Assembly (NCBI GenBank): GCA_964543545.1
Contig: CAZIYT010000005.1
Coordinates: forward strand, 186,001-250,000
Direction: 5' to 3'
DNA: 64,000 bases
Origin: UBA4416 sp964543545
Lineage (GTDB): Bacteria; Bacteroidota; Bacteroidia; B-17B0; Aurantibacillaceae
Translations under genes and position numbers: made by a program
Notes under the pieces: model-generated
Databases searched by the model: none
Seen by the model: only the letters and a program-made list of their open reading frames with translations
What the model was told of the DNA's origin: nothing
In this document: positions 1 through 9,602 of the stretch, piece after piece
How the letters are laid out: every line of letters starts with the position of its first letter
Position numbering within the stretch: the stretch's first letter is position 1

Positions 1-1926
1 ATTTTCGGCCTCGCTGCATTTTTTCGCATCCTTGCAATTGTTCAGCAGGCGCGTTTCACCATAGCCTTTCGGAATCAGGCGCGAGGGATCAATCCCTTTC
101 GCCACCAGGTAATCGAAGCAGGACTTGGCCCGGCCATCCGACAGTTTCAGGTTGTACTTGTCATTGCCCGCCGCGTCGGTATGAGCGCTCAGCTCGATGC
201 GCGCTGTGGCATTCTCTTTCAGAAAGTTGACTAAGTTGTCGAGAATAGCATAGGATTCGGGGCGGATCGTGGCCTTATCAAAATCAAAATAAATATTGTC
301 GATCTTCACCACATTGTCCTTCTTCACCGTCGGGTAAAGGTTCAGCGGGTTCAGCATCGTGATCACATCCCTGCGCGAAGGCTTTACCGCCAGGTCTTTC
401 TCAGGGATATAGAACTCCTTGCTATCGTAGTTATTGAACTGAAAGACCACCCTGTAGGCTTTCTCAGGATCGGTAATAAAAAGCCAGTCGCCGGATTTAT
501 CCGTGAGCGTATCTTTCACAAACACCTTATTCCCCTTCGCGTCGATCTCATACAAGCTTACTTTCACACCCTGGATCGCATGGGCGGTAATCCGGTCGAT
601 CACCGTTCCTTTGATCGTATCCCAAATCAGGAGCTTATGGAAATACCAGACAATGTCGCCGCCATGAGCGCCTTCGCGGTTGGAGACAAAATAACCCTGC
701 CTGCCACTCTCTTTGAAAAGGATCGAAAAATCATCCTTGGAAGAATTAAAAGGAACTCCCATGTTCTTTGGATTTACCACGGAGCCATTCACGATTTGCG
801 CCTTTTGAATGTCGAGCCCCCCAAAGCCATTCTTGCCACGGGAAGAATAATAAAAATGCTCTTTGGTAACGTAAGGATAAAGATCATCCTCAATCGTATT
901 GATCTCGGAGCCCAGGTTCATCGGCCTTCCCAGCATGGTATCATTGACGATCTCCGCTTTGTAAATATCATAGCCACCGGAGCCTCCGGGCATGTTCGAA
1001 CAGAAATACAGAACCTTGCCATCCGTGCTCACACAAGGAAACACACAATTGTAATCGAGGCTGCTAACGTTCAGGGGCCTGCCCCTGCTCCATACCCCAT
1101 TCGTGTTGCGTGAGCTGAAGATCTGCAGGTTGGAGCTGCCGTTTTTATCGATGTTATACTTAGCCGCTTTCTTAGGCTTATAGGTGCTCGCATCCGTCGA
1201 GTTACGGGTATAGTACAGGGTCTTTCCGTCGGGTGATAAGGCCGGGCCCGCTTCGTAATAGGTGGCATGCACGTCGCCTTCCAGCTCTTCGGGCTTCGCG
1301 AAGTTTACCGTATCCAGGCTTTTGACATAAGCCAGGTTGTAATACACTGTTTTTTCATCCGCCCCCGAATTTTTAGGCACCGAAACCATCAGGCCCTGGT
1401 TATAGAACGCCATCCCAAGGTGTAGCTTGCCTTTGGCAATGTTGGTAGGATAAGCGCCGTACTTGGCAGATGCCTGAATATTCTGTTTCGCCCACACACA
1501 GGTCGACGCGAAATATTCTACCAGCATCTCATTGCCCCCGCTACGCGCTACATACTCGCGGTAGATCTCCACCGCCTTGTCATACTGCTCGGCATTCTTC
1601 AGCAGCTGTGCATACTCTTTCAGGTTCTCGGCCGAATTATCGGTTTTATACCCGTAGAGCCTGCCATACCAGTCCAACGCATTTTGATAATCATATAACA
1701 GGCGGTATGATTTCGCGATCTGCTGGGTGAGGTAAAACGTGGGAGAACCTTTCTTATAAGCCTCCAGGTAATAGTCCAGGGCTTCGTTGTACTTATAGAG
1801 GCTAAAGTTCTCGTCGCCGGCTTTCAGGTTATAGGCCGCATTTCCGGAAACAGTTGGCGCAGATGGCTGGGCTGCCAGTTGCCCGCATAGGGCACACAGG
1901 AGCATGATAAAACATAAATGACGCAT
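1..1926 (-). CDS. OmpA-family protein with TPR and PD40 repeats (3' end outside window)
   Basis: The reading frame starts at ATG 1926 (MRHLCFIMLLCALCGQLAAQ, a signal peptide) and is open for 642 codons to the window edge, so the C-terminus is missing. After the signal come TPR-like helices (roughly residues 25-150), a PD40/WD40-like beta-propeller region with YYTRNS, VLYFCSNMPGG and GGYDIYKAE motifs (about 200-400), a carboxypeptidase-regulatory-like beta domain, and an OmpA peptidoglycan-binding domain beginning at IYFDFDKATIRPES with LSAHTDAAG. This architecture is that of PorE/SprE-neighbourhood proteins that anchor T9SS-linked surface machinery to peptidoglycan. It follows the PorP/SprF gene by 12 bases and is the last visible gene of that operon. 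Confidence 0.9.
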   Translation of the reverse strand, partial: MRHLCFIMLLCALCGQLAAQPSAPTVSGNAAYNLKAGDENFSLYKYNEALDYYLEAYKKGSPTFYLTQQIAKSYRLLYDYQNALDWYGRLYGYKTDNSAENLKEYAQLLKNAEQYDKAVEIYREYVARSGGNEMLVEYFASTCVWAKQNIQASAKYGAYPTNIAKGKLHLGMAFYNQGLMVSVPKNSGADEKTVYYNLAYVKSLDTVNFAKPEELEGDVHATYYEAGPALSPDGKTLYYTRNSTDASTYKPKKAAKYNIDKNGSSNLQIFSSRNTNGVWSRGRPLNVSSLDYNCVFPCVSTDGKVLYFCSNMPGGSGGYDIYKAEIVNDTMLGRPMNLGSEINTIEDDLYPYVTKEHFYYSSRGKNGFGGLDIQKAQIVNGSVVNPKNMGVPFNSSKDDFSILFKESGRQGYFVSNREGAHGGDIVWYFHKLLIWDTIKGTVIDRITAHAIQGVKVSLYEIDAKGNKVFVKDTLTDKSGDWLFITDPEKAYRVVFQFNNYDSKEFYIPEKDLAVKPSRRDVITMLNPLNLYPTVKKDNVVKIDNIYFDFDKATIRPESYAILDNLVNFLKENATARIELSAHTDAAGNDKYNLKLSDGRAKSCFDYLVAKGIDPSRLIPKGYGETRLLNNCKDAKKCSEAEN

Positions 1927-1938
1927 ACGCTATAAGAT

Positions 1939-2868
1939 TTAGAAGCTTGGAACCTGCGCCCCGATTGTTTTTTTATCGTTTACCATGTTAAAGATGAGCA
2001 TGATCTCATGACTGCCTGAATTGTACTTACGCAACGCCGATAAAGTGTAATCGTAGGAATAGGCCAGCTTGAACATCGGCGTGATGCGGAAATTCACGAG
2101 GGCCACCAGGTCCTTGCTGGTACGGTAGGAAGCGCCGATCCCGAATTTCCTGTTGTAGATGTACTGAAGGTTCAGATCGGCCTGTAAGGGCGAGCCGCTT
2201 ACCTGCTTCACCAGCGTGGAAAGCCCCAGCTCCGACTTTTCGCCGAGCTTGAACAGATAGCCGGCCTGCAGGTAATAGTGCAGGTTTTCGGCATTGAAGG
2301 CGACTTCCCCTTTGCCGCTGGAAATCTTATTCTCCATCAGGTTCGGGATGGCAATGCCCACATAATAGCGCTCGTTTTGCAGGTACATGCCATACTTGAA
2401 ATTGGGAAGCACCGCCGTGGTATTATTGTTAAAGCTCGGATCGATGGCATCGTTAAGGGCCAGCGTGGTATAATTGGTTTTCATGATATTGGCCGTGGCC
2501 ATCAGGCCGAGCAGCAGGCTCGTTTTGGTGGTGAGGCGGGCTTTGTAGGCATAGCCCAGGGAAATCTCATTGTTGTTATTGGCGCCTATCTGGTCGTGCA
2601 GGTAAGCCAGGCCTATCGTATGCCTTGCCGATTTAAAAGGCAGGTTCATGTTAAAGCCCTGGCTGGTAGGCGCCCCGTTGAAGCCTACCCACTGGCTGCG
2701 GTGGTACACCGCTCCGTTGAGCTGCTCGTAATTACCGATGGCGGCAGGATTTACAAACGCATGGTACAGCATGTACTGGCTCAGGTTGAACTGGTTCTGC
2801 GCGGTTAAGCCTGCCCCAAACAGCAGGGAGCTAACCGTTATATAAAAAAATCGCTTCATGGTTTTCAT
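1939..2868 (-). CDS. PorP/SprF family type IX secretion membrane protein
   Basis: A 309-residue outer-membrane beta-barrel protein with an N-terminal signal (MKTMKRFFYITVSSLLFGAGLTAQ). The family signature is clear: QFNLSQYMLYHAFVNPAAIGNYEQLNGAVYHRSQW-type start, GLAYLHDQIGA, LPNFKYGMYL, VGIAIPNLME, and a C-terminal strand ending in a hydrophobic residue. In Flavobacterium, SprF is required for surface delivery of the adhesin SprB; PorP of Porphyromonas is a T9SS component. Such proteins are commonly encoded beside cargo with CHU_C-type C-termini, as here: the giant adhesin ends 29 bases upstream. I infer that this protein is the dedicated outer-membrane partner of that adhesin rather than the core T9SS PorP, because no other core por/gld genes lie adjacent. 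Confidence 0.93.
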   Translation of the reverse strand: MKTMKRFFYITVSSLLFGAGLTAQNQFNLSQYMLYHAFVNPAAIGNYEQLNGAVYHRSQWVGFNGAPTSQGFNMNLPFKSARHTIGLAYLHDQIGANNNNEISLGYAYKARLTTKTSLLLGLMATANIMKTNYTTLALNDAIDPSFNNNTTAVLPNFKYGMYLQNERYYVGIAIPNLMENKISSGKGEVAFNAENLHYYLQAGYLFKLGEKSELGLSTLVKQVSGSPLQADLNLQYIYNRKFGIGASYRTSKDLVALVNFRITPMFKLAYSYDYTLSALRKYNSGSHEIMLIFNMVNDKKTIGAQVPSF

Positions 2869-2897
2869 GGTCTTCGTTATTTATAGGGTTAGCGTGA

Positions 2898-5800
2898 TTA
2901 TTTTCGTTTCAGCTCCACATAGCCTTTCATCGGCGGCGTGTTCTTATCGAGCGTGAGGATATAGAAATAGGTACCCTCCACCAGCTCATTGCCGTAAAGG
3001 GTTAAGCCCTTGCCCTGCGATTGCCCCGCCCAGTCGTTCCGGTAAGGCGCCGCCTTATACACTTCATCGCCCCAGCGGTTGATGATCAGCAGCTCATTAT
3101 CCGGATAAAGCTCCAGGCCTTTGATCACAAAGCCGTCGTTATTCCCATCGCCGTTCGGAGAGAAGCCTCCAGGCACGATGATCACCGTTTCTTTGGTAAC
3201 GGTGATGAGCAATTTCGCTTCGCGGCAGCTCATGGAGCAGGTGGCATCGCAGATCCTGTAACGTACGGTATCTACGCCCACAAAGGTAGCCGACGGTGTA
3301 TAGATTACCGTTCCGTTAGTTCCCATCGTTGCGCTGCCATGGTAAGGACCGGAAATGATCACTACCGTATTCGGATCTCCGGTATCATTCGTTGCCACAT
3401 TTACCGTAGCGCTGGTATTGTTTTGTATACTCGCCGCATCATCTGCCGCCTGCACATTCACACCCGTGATCACATTCACTGTTACCGCATCGCCGGCCGT
3501 ACAATTATTGGCATTCGTTACGGTTACGCTATAGCTTGTATTCACGGTTGGTGTTACGGTAATGCTGCTGGTCGTGGCACCTGTATTCCAGGAATAGCTT
3601 CCGCCTCCGCTGGCACTTAAGATCACATTGCTTCCCATACATACCGTTTGATCTGCCCCGGCATTTACCACCGGTAAAGGATTCACATTAATGGTAAAAG
3701 GCACATCGCCTCCGAGGTTACTGCAGCCATTGACGATGGACTGCACATAATAGGTCGTGGTTACCGCAGGGCTCACACTCAGTGGCGTAGCGCCTACAGC
3801 GCCTGTCGCGCCCGGTGAGGAGTACACCGTATACACAGCACCAGTTCCGGAGCCGCTGGCCGTGATGTTGGCACTTTGCCCGGCACAGATCACCGAGTTG
3901 CTTACCGCCACCGACGGAGCAACAGGTGAAGCGCTCACCGTGATGGTTCTTGTCTGGGAGGCGGCGCAAGGCATGGTGCCTACCGAATACGTGATGACAA
4001 TGCTTTGTCCTGCGAGACCTGTCGGGTTGAACATGTTTCCGCTCACCCCTGTGCCGCTGAATATGCCACCAGCATTACCTGTTACGGCTGTGTTCAGGTT
4101 CATGGCCGCTGCATTCTCACATACCGTGGCAGGAACCGTAAAGCTGGCATTCGCCACATTCACCACCTGGATGGTATGCGATTGGGAAGCGATGCAAGGA
4201 TTAGTCCCTACCTGGTAGCCGATCAGGATGGTTTGTCCGGCAAGAGCCGAAGGATCGAAAGTTGTGCCGCTCACGCCGGTGCCTGTCCAGGTACCGCCGC
4301 CGGTGCCTGTTAAATAGGTCGCCAGGTTCACCGTACCGCTCGAGGCACAGAGTGTTCCGGGGCTTGTCCAGTTGGCAGAGGCTGCCGGTGATACGTTGAT
4401 CGTATAGGTTTTGACATCAGAGCAGCTGCCGGAGCCTACGGAATAGGTCACGGCAATATTTCCGCTGAGGGCCGAAGGATCGAAAGTCGTTCCCGATACG
4501 CCGCTGCCGCTCCAGGTACCGCCACTGCTACCGGTGAGGTAAGTGCCGAGGTTCACAGTGCCGTTGGAGGCACAGAGTGTTCCCGGGCTTGTCCAGGCTG
4601 CGGACACAGATGCCGCTACGGAAATGCTTTGCGTAGAAGAGGCAGTACACGAACCGTTAGCAACCGAATAGGTCACAGGAATCGTTTGCCCTGTCAAGGC
4701 CGCCGGGTTGAAGCTGCTTCCGCTGACACCCGTTCCCGACCAGGTACCACCGGTGTTGCCGGTTACCAGGGCCGAAAGGTTCACGTTGCCGGATCCGGAA
4801 CACACCGTGCCCGGGCTTGTCCAGGCAGCGCTTGGTGTCGGCGTCACGGTCACAGTTACCTGCGCACAGAGGCTGTTGCCACAAAGGTCTTCGGCTCTTA
4901 CAAAATACGCGGTGCTGATACCCGGTGAAACCACGATGCTGGTGCCCGTGCCTACAGCACTTGCCCCGCAGCCGCTGGCATACCAGTGCCATGTGCCGCC
5001 GGTACCGAGGCTTCCGCCACTAACGGTGAGCGTACTGCTGTTACCGGAACAGATAGCGCCTGCCGATGGGTTGGCAGAAGCCGGTGCTGTAGATACGGCA
5101 TTTACATTGACGGTAATGCTGGAACAAACAGTGGTATTGCAGGAACCTACGGCTTTTACAAAATAGGTGGTAGCGGATGAAGGACTAACGGTTATCGAGC
5201 TGCCTGTGCCTGCTGCTGTGCCCGTGCAGCTTCCGGAGAACCATTGCCAGGTCGCTCCTGTACCAAGACTTCCGCCATTCACCGTTAAGGTGCTGCTGGA
5301 GCCTGAGCATAATGTACTGCTACCGGAGGCCGATACGGAAGCCGGTGCCGAGCTGATGGAGTTCACGGTTACCGTTGTGGAAACACAGCCGGTATTGCCG
5401 CAGGTGCCTTCTGCACGCAGGTAGTAGACCGTGGTAGAGGATGGAGACACAGAGATGCTTGCTCCCGAACCGACTAAGGTTCCGCCGCAGCTGCCGGTAT
5501 ACCACTGCCAGTTGGCAGCCGTGCCAAGGCTTCCGCCGTTGGCAGAAAGCGTGGCGCTACCACCGGAGCATAAGCTCGTAGTGGTGGTATTGATGGAGCT
5601 GGCCGCTGTGGAAGGTGCATTCGTATTCACCATCAAACCTGAGCAGGCAGTAGTATTACAGATCCCTACCGCTTTTACAAAATAGCCGGTTGAGGAAGAA
5701 GGGCTGACAACAATTGAGCTGCCGGAGCCTGCAGGCGTGCCCGCACAGCCACCGGAAAACCATTCCCAGGTAGCGCCTGTGCCTAAGCTTCCGCCATTGG

Positions 5801-8800
5801 CCGTTAAGGTTGTACTGTTACCTGCGCATACCGGGTTGCTGGAAGCCGATACAGAGCCGGGTGCTATACTCAGGGTATTGACATTGATGGTGGTGGTAAT
5901 ACAGCTGGTATTGCCGCAGGTGCCTTCCGCACGCAGGTAGTAGACCGTTGTAGAGGCCGGCGATACGGAAATGTTTGTTCCCGAGCCAGCTAAGGTTCCG
6001 CCGCAGCTGCCGGTATACCATTGCCAGTTGGCAGCTGTACCAAGGCTTCCGCCGTTGGCAGAAAGTGTCGCGGTTCCACCCGCGCAGATGCTTGTGGTGG
6101 TGGTATTCACCGAAGTTGCGGGTGTTGAATTGGAATTGACGTTCAGTGTAACGCTTGAGCAGGTCGTCGTATTACAGGAGCCGACTGCTTTTACAAAATA
6201 GGTGGTAGTGGATGCAGGACTAACGGTGATCGAGTTGCCTGTGCCTGCCGCCGTGCCGGTGCAGCTTCCGGAGAACCATTGCCAGGCGGCGCCGGCACCG
6301 AGGCTTCCGCCGCTGACGGTGAGTGTGGCATTAGCACCCGCACAGAGTGTGGTGGATGCAGCAGAAATACCGGTAGGAGCCGAGCTCACCGAATTGACGT
6401 TCACCGTGGTGGAGACGCAGGCGCTGTTACCACAGGAGCCTTCGGCCCTGGCGTAATACACGGTGGTAGATCCCGGGGAGACGACAATGCTGTTACCTGT
6501 TCCGGCGGCGGTTCCGCCACAGCTTCCGCTGTACCATTGCCAACTGTCGCCCGTAGCCAGGGAGCCTCCCGAAAGGGTTAATGTGGAAGTGCCCCCGGTA
6601 CATACAGAGGCGGCGCTTGAGCTCACGGAACCCGGAACAGTAGAGCCGGCAGTGACACTAACGGTCACTGGTGTACGGTCGCTAATGCAGGTCCCGTTGG
6701 AAGAAGATACAAAATACGTTGTATTGGTGGTGATGGCCGGTGTTACATAGGAGCTTCCCGTGTAAATCGGTGAGCCTCCTGAGGAGCCGGTATACCATTC
6801 GTAAGTACTGCCAATGCCGCCTGCTGCCGTGAGTGTAGCGGTAGCCGAGGCACATACCGTAAAGGCGGCGCTGCTCACCAGGGGTGGAGGCACCACATTG
6901 AATTCGAGCATGGAAAAGCTTTGCTTATAGTCGCTGTTATTCACATCGTCATAATAAGCGCCGCCACCCGGATTGGTAAAGGACATATAGGCTTCGCCAA
7001 CTGTACCGCAGATGATGAGCCTGCTGGTATTGGGAATATAGCTCATAAATTTATAGCTGGTTGTATCTCCTATATAGGATGCCCAGGTGGCTTGAAGGGA
7101 TGAATTAAACTTCATCATAAAAGACTGCATGCTGGAGCTGTTGGAGACATAGGGAAGGCTGTTGTTATAAAAGCCGGCCTGGCTGATAGCGGCCATCCCA
7201 TGCGACCTTCCAAGGGCGAATAAGTTATTGCACTTATCCATAGCAATGCTCCACAAGTGATCCCCGCCCCCGTTATTATCACCCCAATAGGTTGCCCATT
7301 GCCTCACGCCGCTATTATTGAACTTCAGCAGGAAACTGGAATAATCGGGATAGCTGCCGCCGGTAGTGACATTTACAGGCGCCGTTCCTACATAATAAGC
7401 CCCGCCGCCCGGGTTTTGCACAGGCAAATTTGTACTGCTGGTGCCTCCGCATAAAATAATGTCATTGGCACTGTTACACATGATGCGGGTATTATTTCCC
7501 ATCGATGCCCCCAATCCGTCCCTGCCGTTTCCTCCATAGAGGGTATTCCATACCAGGTTGCTAGCCGTATTAAATTTTCCGATCATCAGGTCATAGCCTC
7601 CATCGCCGTTGGTCTGGTAATAGGCCCCGCCACCGGGATTGATCAGGTGCTCGGTAGATGCGGGATTCGCAACCCCGACCTCGGCCACAAAAAACAGGTT
7701 GTTATTGGAATCATAGGTAACATTAACGCCGTTGCAGGACCCTGCGCCTCCAAGGTAGGTTCCCCAGGTTTGAGCCAGGCTGCTGTTTAAGGTCATAAAA
7801 AACACATCGGTAAAGCCGCCATTGGTGGCCTGGTTATAAGCACCGCCTTTGCTCAGGATCGGCGGCGTATTAAAACTATAAGCCGGGTAGGCAATCGCCA
7901 CATCTCCCAGGCTGTTTACGGCGATGGAAGAATAGAGCAAAGAGCCTCCTCCTACTTTGGTGGCATGGTACAGATTTCCTGTGCTTAAATTAAAATTGCC
8001 ATACAGCATTCTTCCTGTCGTAGAATAATAGGCGCCTCCACCGGCATTGGGCATGGGTGCATTGGTACTCTCCACGCTGGCTAATAAATGCAGGGCGCCA
8101 TTACCGGTTGTGAGCACCGTGGCACCCGTTGTTACGTCATAATCCGTTCCTCCATAATAGGTGCCCCACACAAAGCTCCGGTTGTTATCAAACTTAGCTA
8201 AGTAAATGTCCCTGGAGCCATTTAAGGTAGGATCATAAAAAGCGGTTCCGCCGGGGTTAAGAACAGGCATGTTAACATCTGTTTCTGCAAACACGACGTA
8301 AGCATTGCCATTGGCATCTGTGGTGAGGTCCGTATAGAAATCATCCATGTAAGTTCCTGTCGATGTTTTTTCAAAAAGCGTCAGCCAGCTGATTACGGGG
8401 TCAATCGTCAATTTTTCGTATACCAGGTTTTTATCCGCCACGAAGGATAATTCGTTTTTCGCATTCAGCTTAAACTGCACATCCGTTTTCTGATTCGTAT
8501 CATCGTTCAGAAAGGCCAGGGGAATATTCTCGTGGATGTCGTAAAGCTCTGTGACCACGTGGAGCTGCCCCTGCGCTATAGAGATCTCTTTCGCTCCTTC
8601 GTAGATAAACTTCACATCATGAATGTCGGCGCCTTTATGAAGGACAATATCGTATTTAAGACCTGTCTCTGTTTCCCTGAAAATAAGATCGATCAGTGGA
8701 TAGATATTTTTATAGGTCAGGGTTTGATACACTGCCGGCGTAACGCCTCCCGGGCAATGCGCCAGGTAATAGTTCAAGCGCATCTTCGGATTCACTTCCC

Positions 8801-9128
8801 CCGGAATCAACTCTACGCCCGGGTTACTTCCTTTCATCACCAGGTCGATACGGGTTTCGCCGATCAATGCCCCCGAAGGTGTTCCGGGCTCAACAGGAAG
8901 ATTGCCGGTTGCGCGCTTGATCACTTTCTCAAAGACATAAACGATCCTGTCTTTCTGGAAGGCGATTTTTGCATTGGGTGACTTATACATGTAGAGCATC
9001 TCGGGATGAAGCTTCCCTGAACGGTCGGCAACTTGTCCTTTATTCTCGATAAAGCCGAAGGAATTCTTTTCGGCCCTCGCGGAAAGCAAGGTCACAGATA
9101 AACATAAGAGGGTCAGTACTTTTTTCAT
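2898..9128 (-). CDS. Giant T9SS surface protein: ENKGQ/SBBP N-terminus, Ig-like repeats, gliding-associated C-terminal domain
   Basis: About 2076 residues from ATG 9128 (MKKVLTLLCLSVTLLSARA, a good signal peptide); an in-frame ATG at 9149 would only add seven residues before it. Order of domains: an N-terminal DUF7948-like domain with the FIENKGQ motif (to about 250), SBBP beta-propeller repeats with W.TY.GG motifs (about 255-740), eight Ig-like domains of about 85 residues (about 750-1435), four WTSPGTLC-type domains of about 75 residues (to 1740), two further Ig-like domains, a cadherin-like/Big domain with AADDAASIQ...NDTG, and a CHU_C domain (FSPNGDGNNDGFVI, INRWGDEVY) at the end. CHU_C directs T9SS export of long adhesins. 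It heads the operon with porP/sprF and ompA. Cargo or surface attachment is inferred; the ligand is unknown. Confidence 0.93.
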   Translation of the reverse strand: MKKVLTLLCLSVTLLSARAEKNSFGFIENKGQVADRSGKLHPEMLYMYKSPNAKIAFQKDRIVYVFEKVIKRATGNLPVEPGTPSGALIGETRIDLVMKGSNPGVELIPGEVNPKMRLNYYLAHCPGGVTPAVYQTLTYKNIYPLIDLIFRETETGLKYDIVLHKGADIHDVKFIYEGAKEISIAQGQLHVVTELYDIHENIPLAFLNDDTNQKTDVQFKLNAKNELSFVADKNLVYEKLTIDPVISWLTLFEKTSTGTYMDDFYTDLTTDANGNAYVVFAETDVNMPVLNPGGTAFYDPTLNGSRDIYLAKFDNNRSFVWGTYYGGTDYDVTTGATVLTTGNGALHLLASVESTNAPMPNAGGGAYYSTTGRMLYGNFNLSTGNLYHATKVGGGSLLYSSIAVNSLGDVAIAYPAYSFNTPPILSKGGAYNQATNGGFTDVFFMTLNSSLAQTWGTYLGGAGSCNGVNVTYDSNNNLFFVAEVGVANPASTEHLINPGGGAYYQTNGDGGYDLMIGKFNTASNLVWNTLYGGNGRDGLGASMGNNTRIMCNSANDIILCGGTSSTNLPVQNPGGGAYYVGTAPVNVTTGGSYPDYSSFLLKFNNSGVRQWATYWGDNNGGGDHLWSIAMDKCNNLFALGRSHGMAAISQAGFYNNSLPYVSNSSSMQSFMMKFNSSLQATWASYIGDTTSYKFMSYIPNTSRLIICGTVGEAYMSFTNPGGGAYYDDVNNSDYKQSFSMLEFNVVPPPLVSSAAFTVCASATATLTAAGGIGSTYEWYTGSSGGSPIYTGSSYVTPAITTNTTYFVSSSNGTCISDRTPVTVSVTAGSTVPGSVSSSAASVCTGGTSTLTLSGGSLATGDSWQWYSGSCGGTAAGTGNSIVVSPGSTTVYYARAEGSCGNSACVSTTVNVNSVSSAPTGISAASTTLCAGANATLTVSGGSLGAGAAWQWFSGSCTGTAAGTGNSITVSPASTTTYFVKAVGSCNTTTCSSVTLNVNSNSTPATSVNTTTTSICAGGTATLSANGGSLGTAANWQWYTGSCGGTLAGSGTNISVSPASTTVYYLRAEGTCGNTSCITTTINVNTLSIAPGSVSASSNPVCAGNSTTLTANGGSLGTGATWEWFSGGCAGTPAGSGSSIVVSPSSSTGYFVKAVGICNTTACSGLMVNTNAPSTAASSINTTTTSLCSGGSATLSANGGSLGTAANWQWYTGSCGGTLVGSGASISVSPSSTTVYYLRAEGTCGNTGCVSTTVTVNSISSAPASVSASGSSTLCSGSSSTLTVNGGSLGTGATWQWFSGSCTGTAAGTGSSITVSPSSATTYFVKAVGSCNTTVCSSITVNVNAVSTAPASANPSAGAICSGNSSTLTVSGGSLGTGGTWHWYASGCGASAVGTGTSIVVSPGISTAYFVRAEDLCGNSLCAQVTVTVTPTPSAAWTSPGTVCSGSGNVNLSALVTGNTGGTWSGTGVSGSSFNPAALTGQTIPVTYSVANGSCTASSTQSISVAASVSAAWTSPGTLCASNGTVNLGTYLTGSSGGTWSGSGVSGTTFDPSALSGNIAVTYSVGSGSCSDVKTYTINVSPAASANWTSPGTLCASSGTVNLATYLTGTGGGTWTGTGVSGTTFDPSALAGQTILIGYQVGTNPCIASQSHTIQVVNVANASFTVPATVCENAAAMNLNTAVTGNAGGIFSGTGVSGNMFNPTGLAGQSIVITYSVGTMPCAASQTRTITVSASPVAPSVAVSNSVICAGQSANITASGSGTGAVYTVYSSPGATGAVGATPLSVSPAVTTTYYVQSIVNGCSNLGGDVPFTINVNPLPVVNAGADQTVCMGSNVILSASGGGSYSWNTGATTSSITVTPTVNTSYSVTVTNANNCTAGDAVTVNVITGVNVQAADDAASIQNNTSATVNVATNDTGDPNTVVIISGPYHGSATMGTNGTVIYTPSATFVGVDTVRYRICDATCSMSCREAKLLITVTKETVIIVPGGFSPNGDGNNDGFVIKGLELYPDNELLIINRWGDEVYKAAPYRNDWAGQSQGKGLTLYGNELVEGTYFYILTLDKNTPPMKGYVELKRK
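4838..6890 (-). repeat. Eight Ig-like coding repeats with an alternating two-type pattern
   Basis: The repeats inside the giant adhesin alternate between type A (W.WY..SCGGT, then YYLRAEGTCGN) and type B (W.WF.G.C.GT, then YFVKAVGSCNTT). At DNA level the stretch around 5491 recurs around 6001, about 510 bases apart, i.e. two domains. This points to growth by duplication of an A-B pair rather than of a single domain. Confidence 0.8.
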
Positions 9129-9149
9129 AGGCAGGGGTATATTAAACAT

Positions 9150-9602
9150 GAGGGGTGTTTTTTTGAAAGACGATTCTCCTTATACAATTTTCTTACAGAA
9201 TGTCGCAACTGATATAGCTGTGAATACCGTTACTTTTGGAGCCTGAAGCACCCCATACTTTTATGGGGGATACAGCGACAGGAGTAGTCTGAAGAAGAGA
9301 GATGGTATTTTTTAGAAGCAGCAGAAAGAGGGAGTAATTTCGTTTCATGAGGAATGGCTTTAGGGTGCAACCTAATATATTACTAAAAATAACATCGCCC
9401 TGCCGTGAACTGATTTTTCAATAACATCGGGAACTAAAACAATCTAAAAAAACAGGAAATACAAAACCGGAAGGACCAGGATGAGGACCCGCCAGGGCAC
9501 ACCCAAGACATAAATACAACGACCAAATCAGCTTATGATTTGCCGAATCTTTTTACAGGGCCGAAACAGGAAGAAGGCGCCAAGGCCGGATAAGAAACAT
9601 AC
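9150..9602. other. 453-base gap between CheB and adhesin genes
   Basis: This is the leader region of the adhesin operon and the region downstream of the CheB gene, both read to the left. Apart from the weak 51-codon ORF at 9193-9348 I see no gene, no TANNTTTG box and no T-tailed hairpin. Confidence 0.5.
9193..9348 (-). CDS. Possible small ORF ahead of the adhesin gene
   Basis: ATG at 9348 opens 51 codons (MKRNYSLFLLLLKNTISLLQ...) ending at TAA 9193-9195, 43 bases before the upstream of two possible adhesin ATGs. It begins with a basic residue pair and a short hydrophobic run, like a Bacteroidota signal peptide or leader peptide. There is no recognisable family, and the region shows no other coding sign, so it may be chance. 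If real, it would be the first gene of the adhesin operon. Confidence 0.2.
   Translation of the reverse strand: MKRNYSLFLLLLKNTISLLQTTPVAVSPIKVWGASGSKSNGIHSYISCDIL

Noticed and set aside
3757..6750. Many plus-strand ORFs of 60-150 codons inside the giant adhesin
   Set aside because: They recur with the period of the Ig repeats and are reverse-frame copies of the same repeat.
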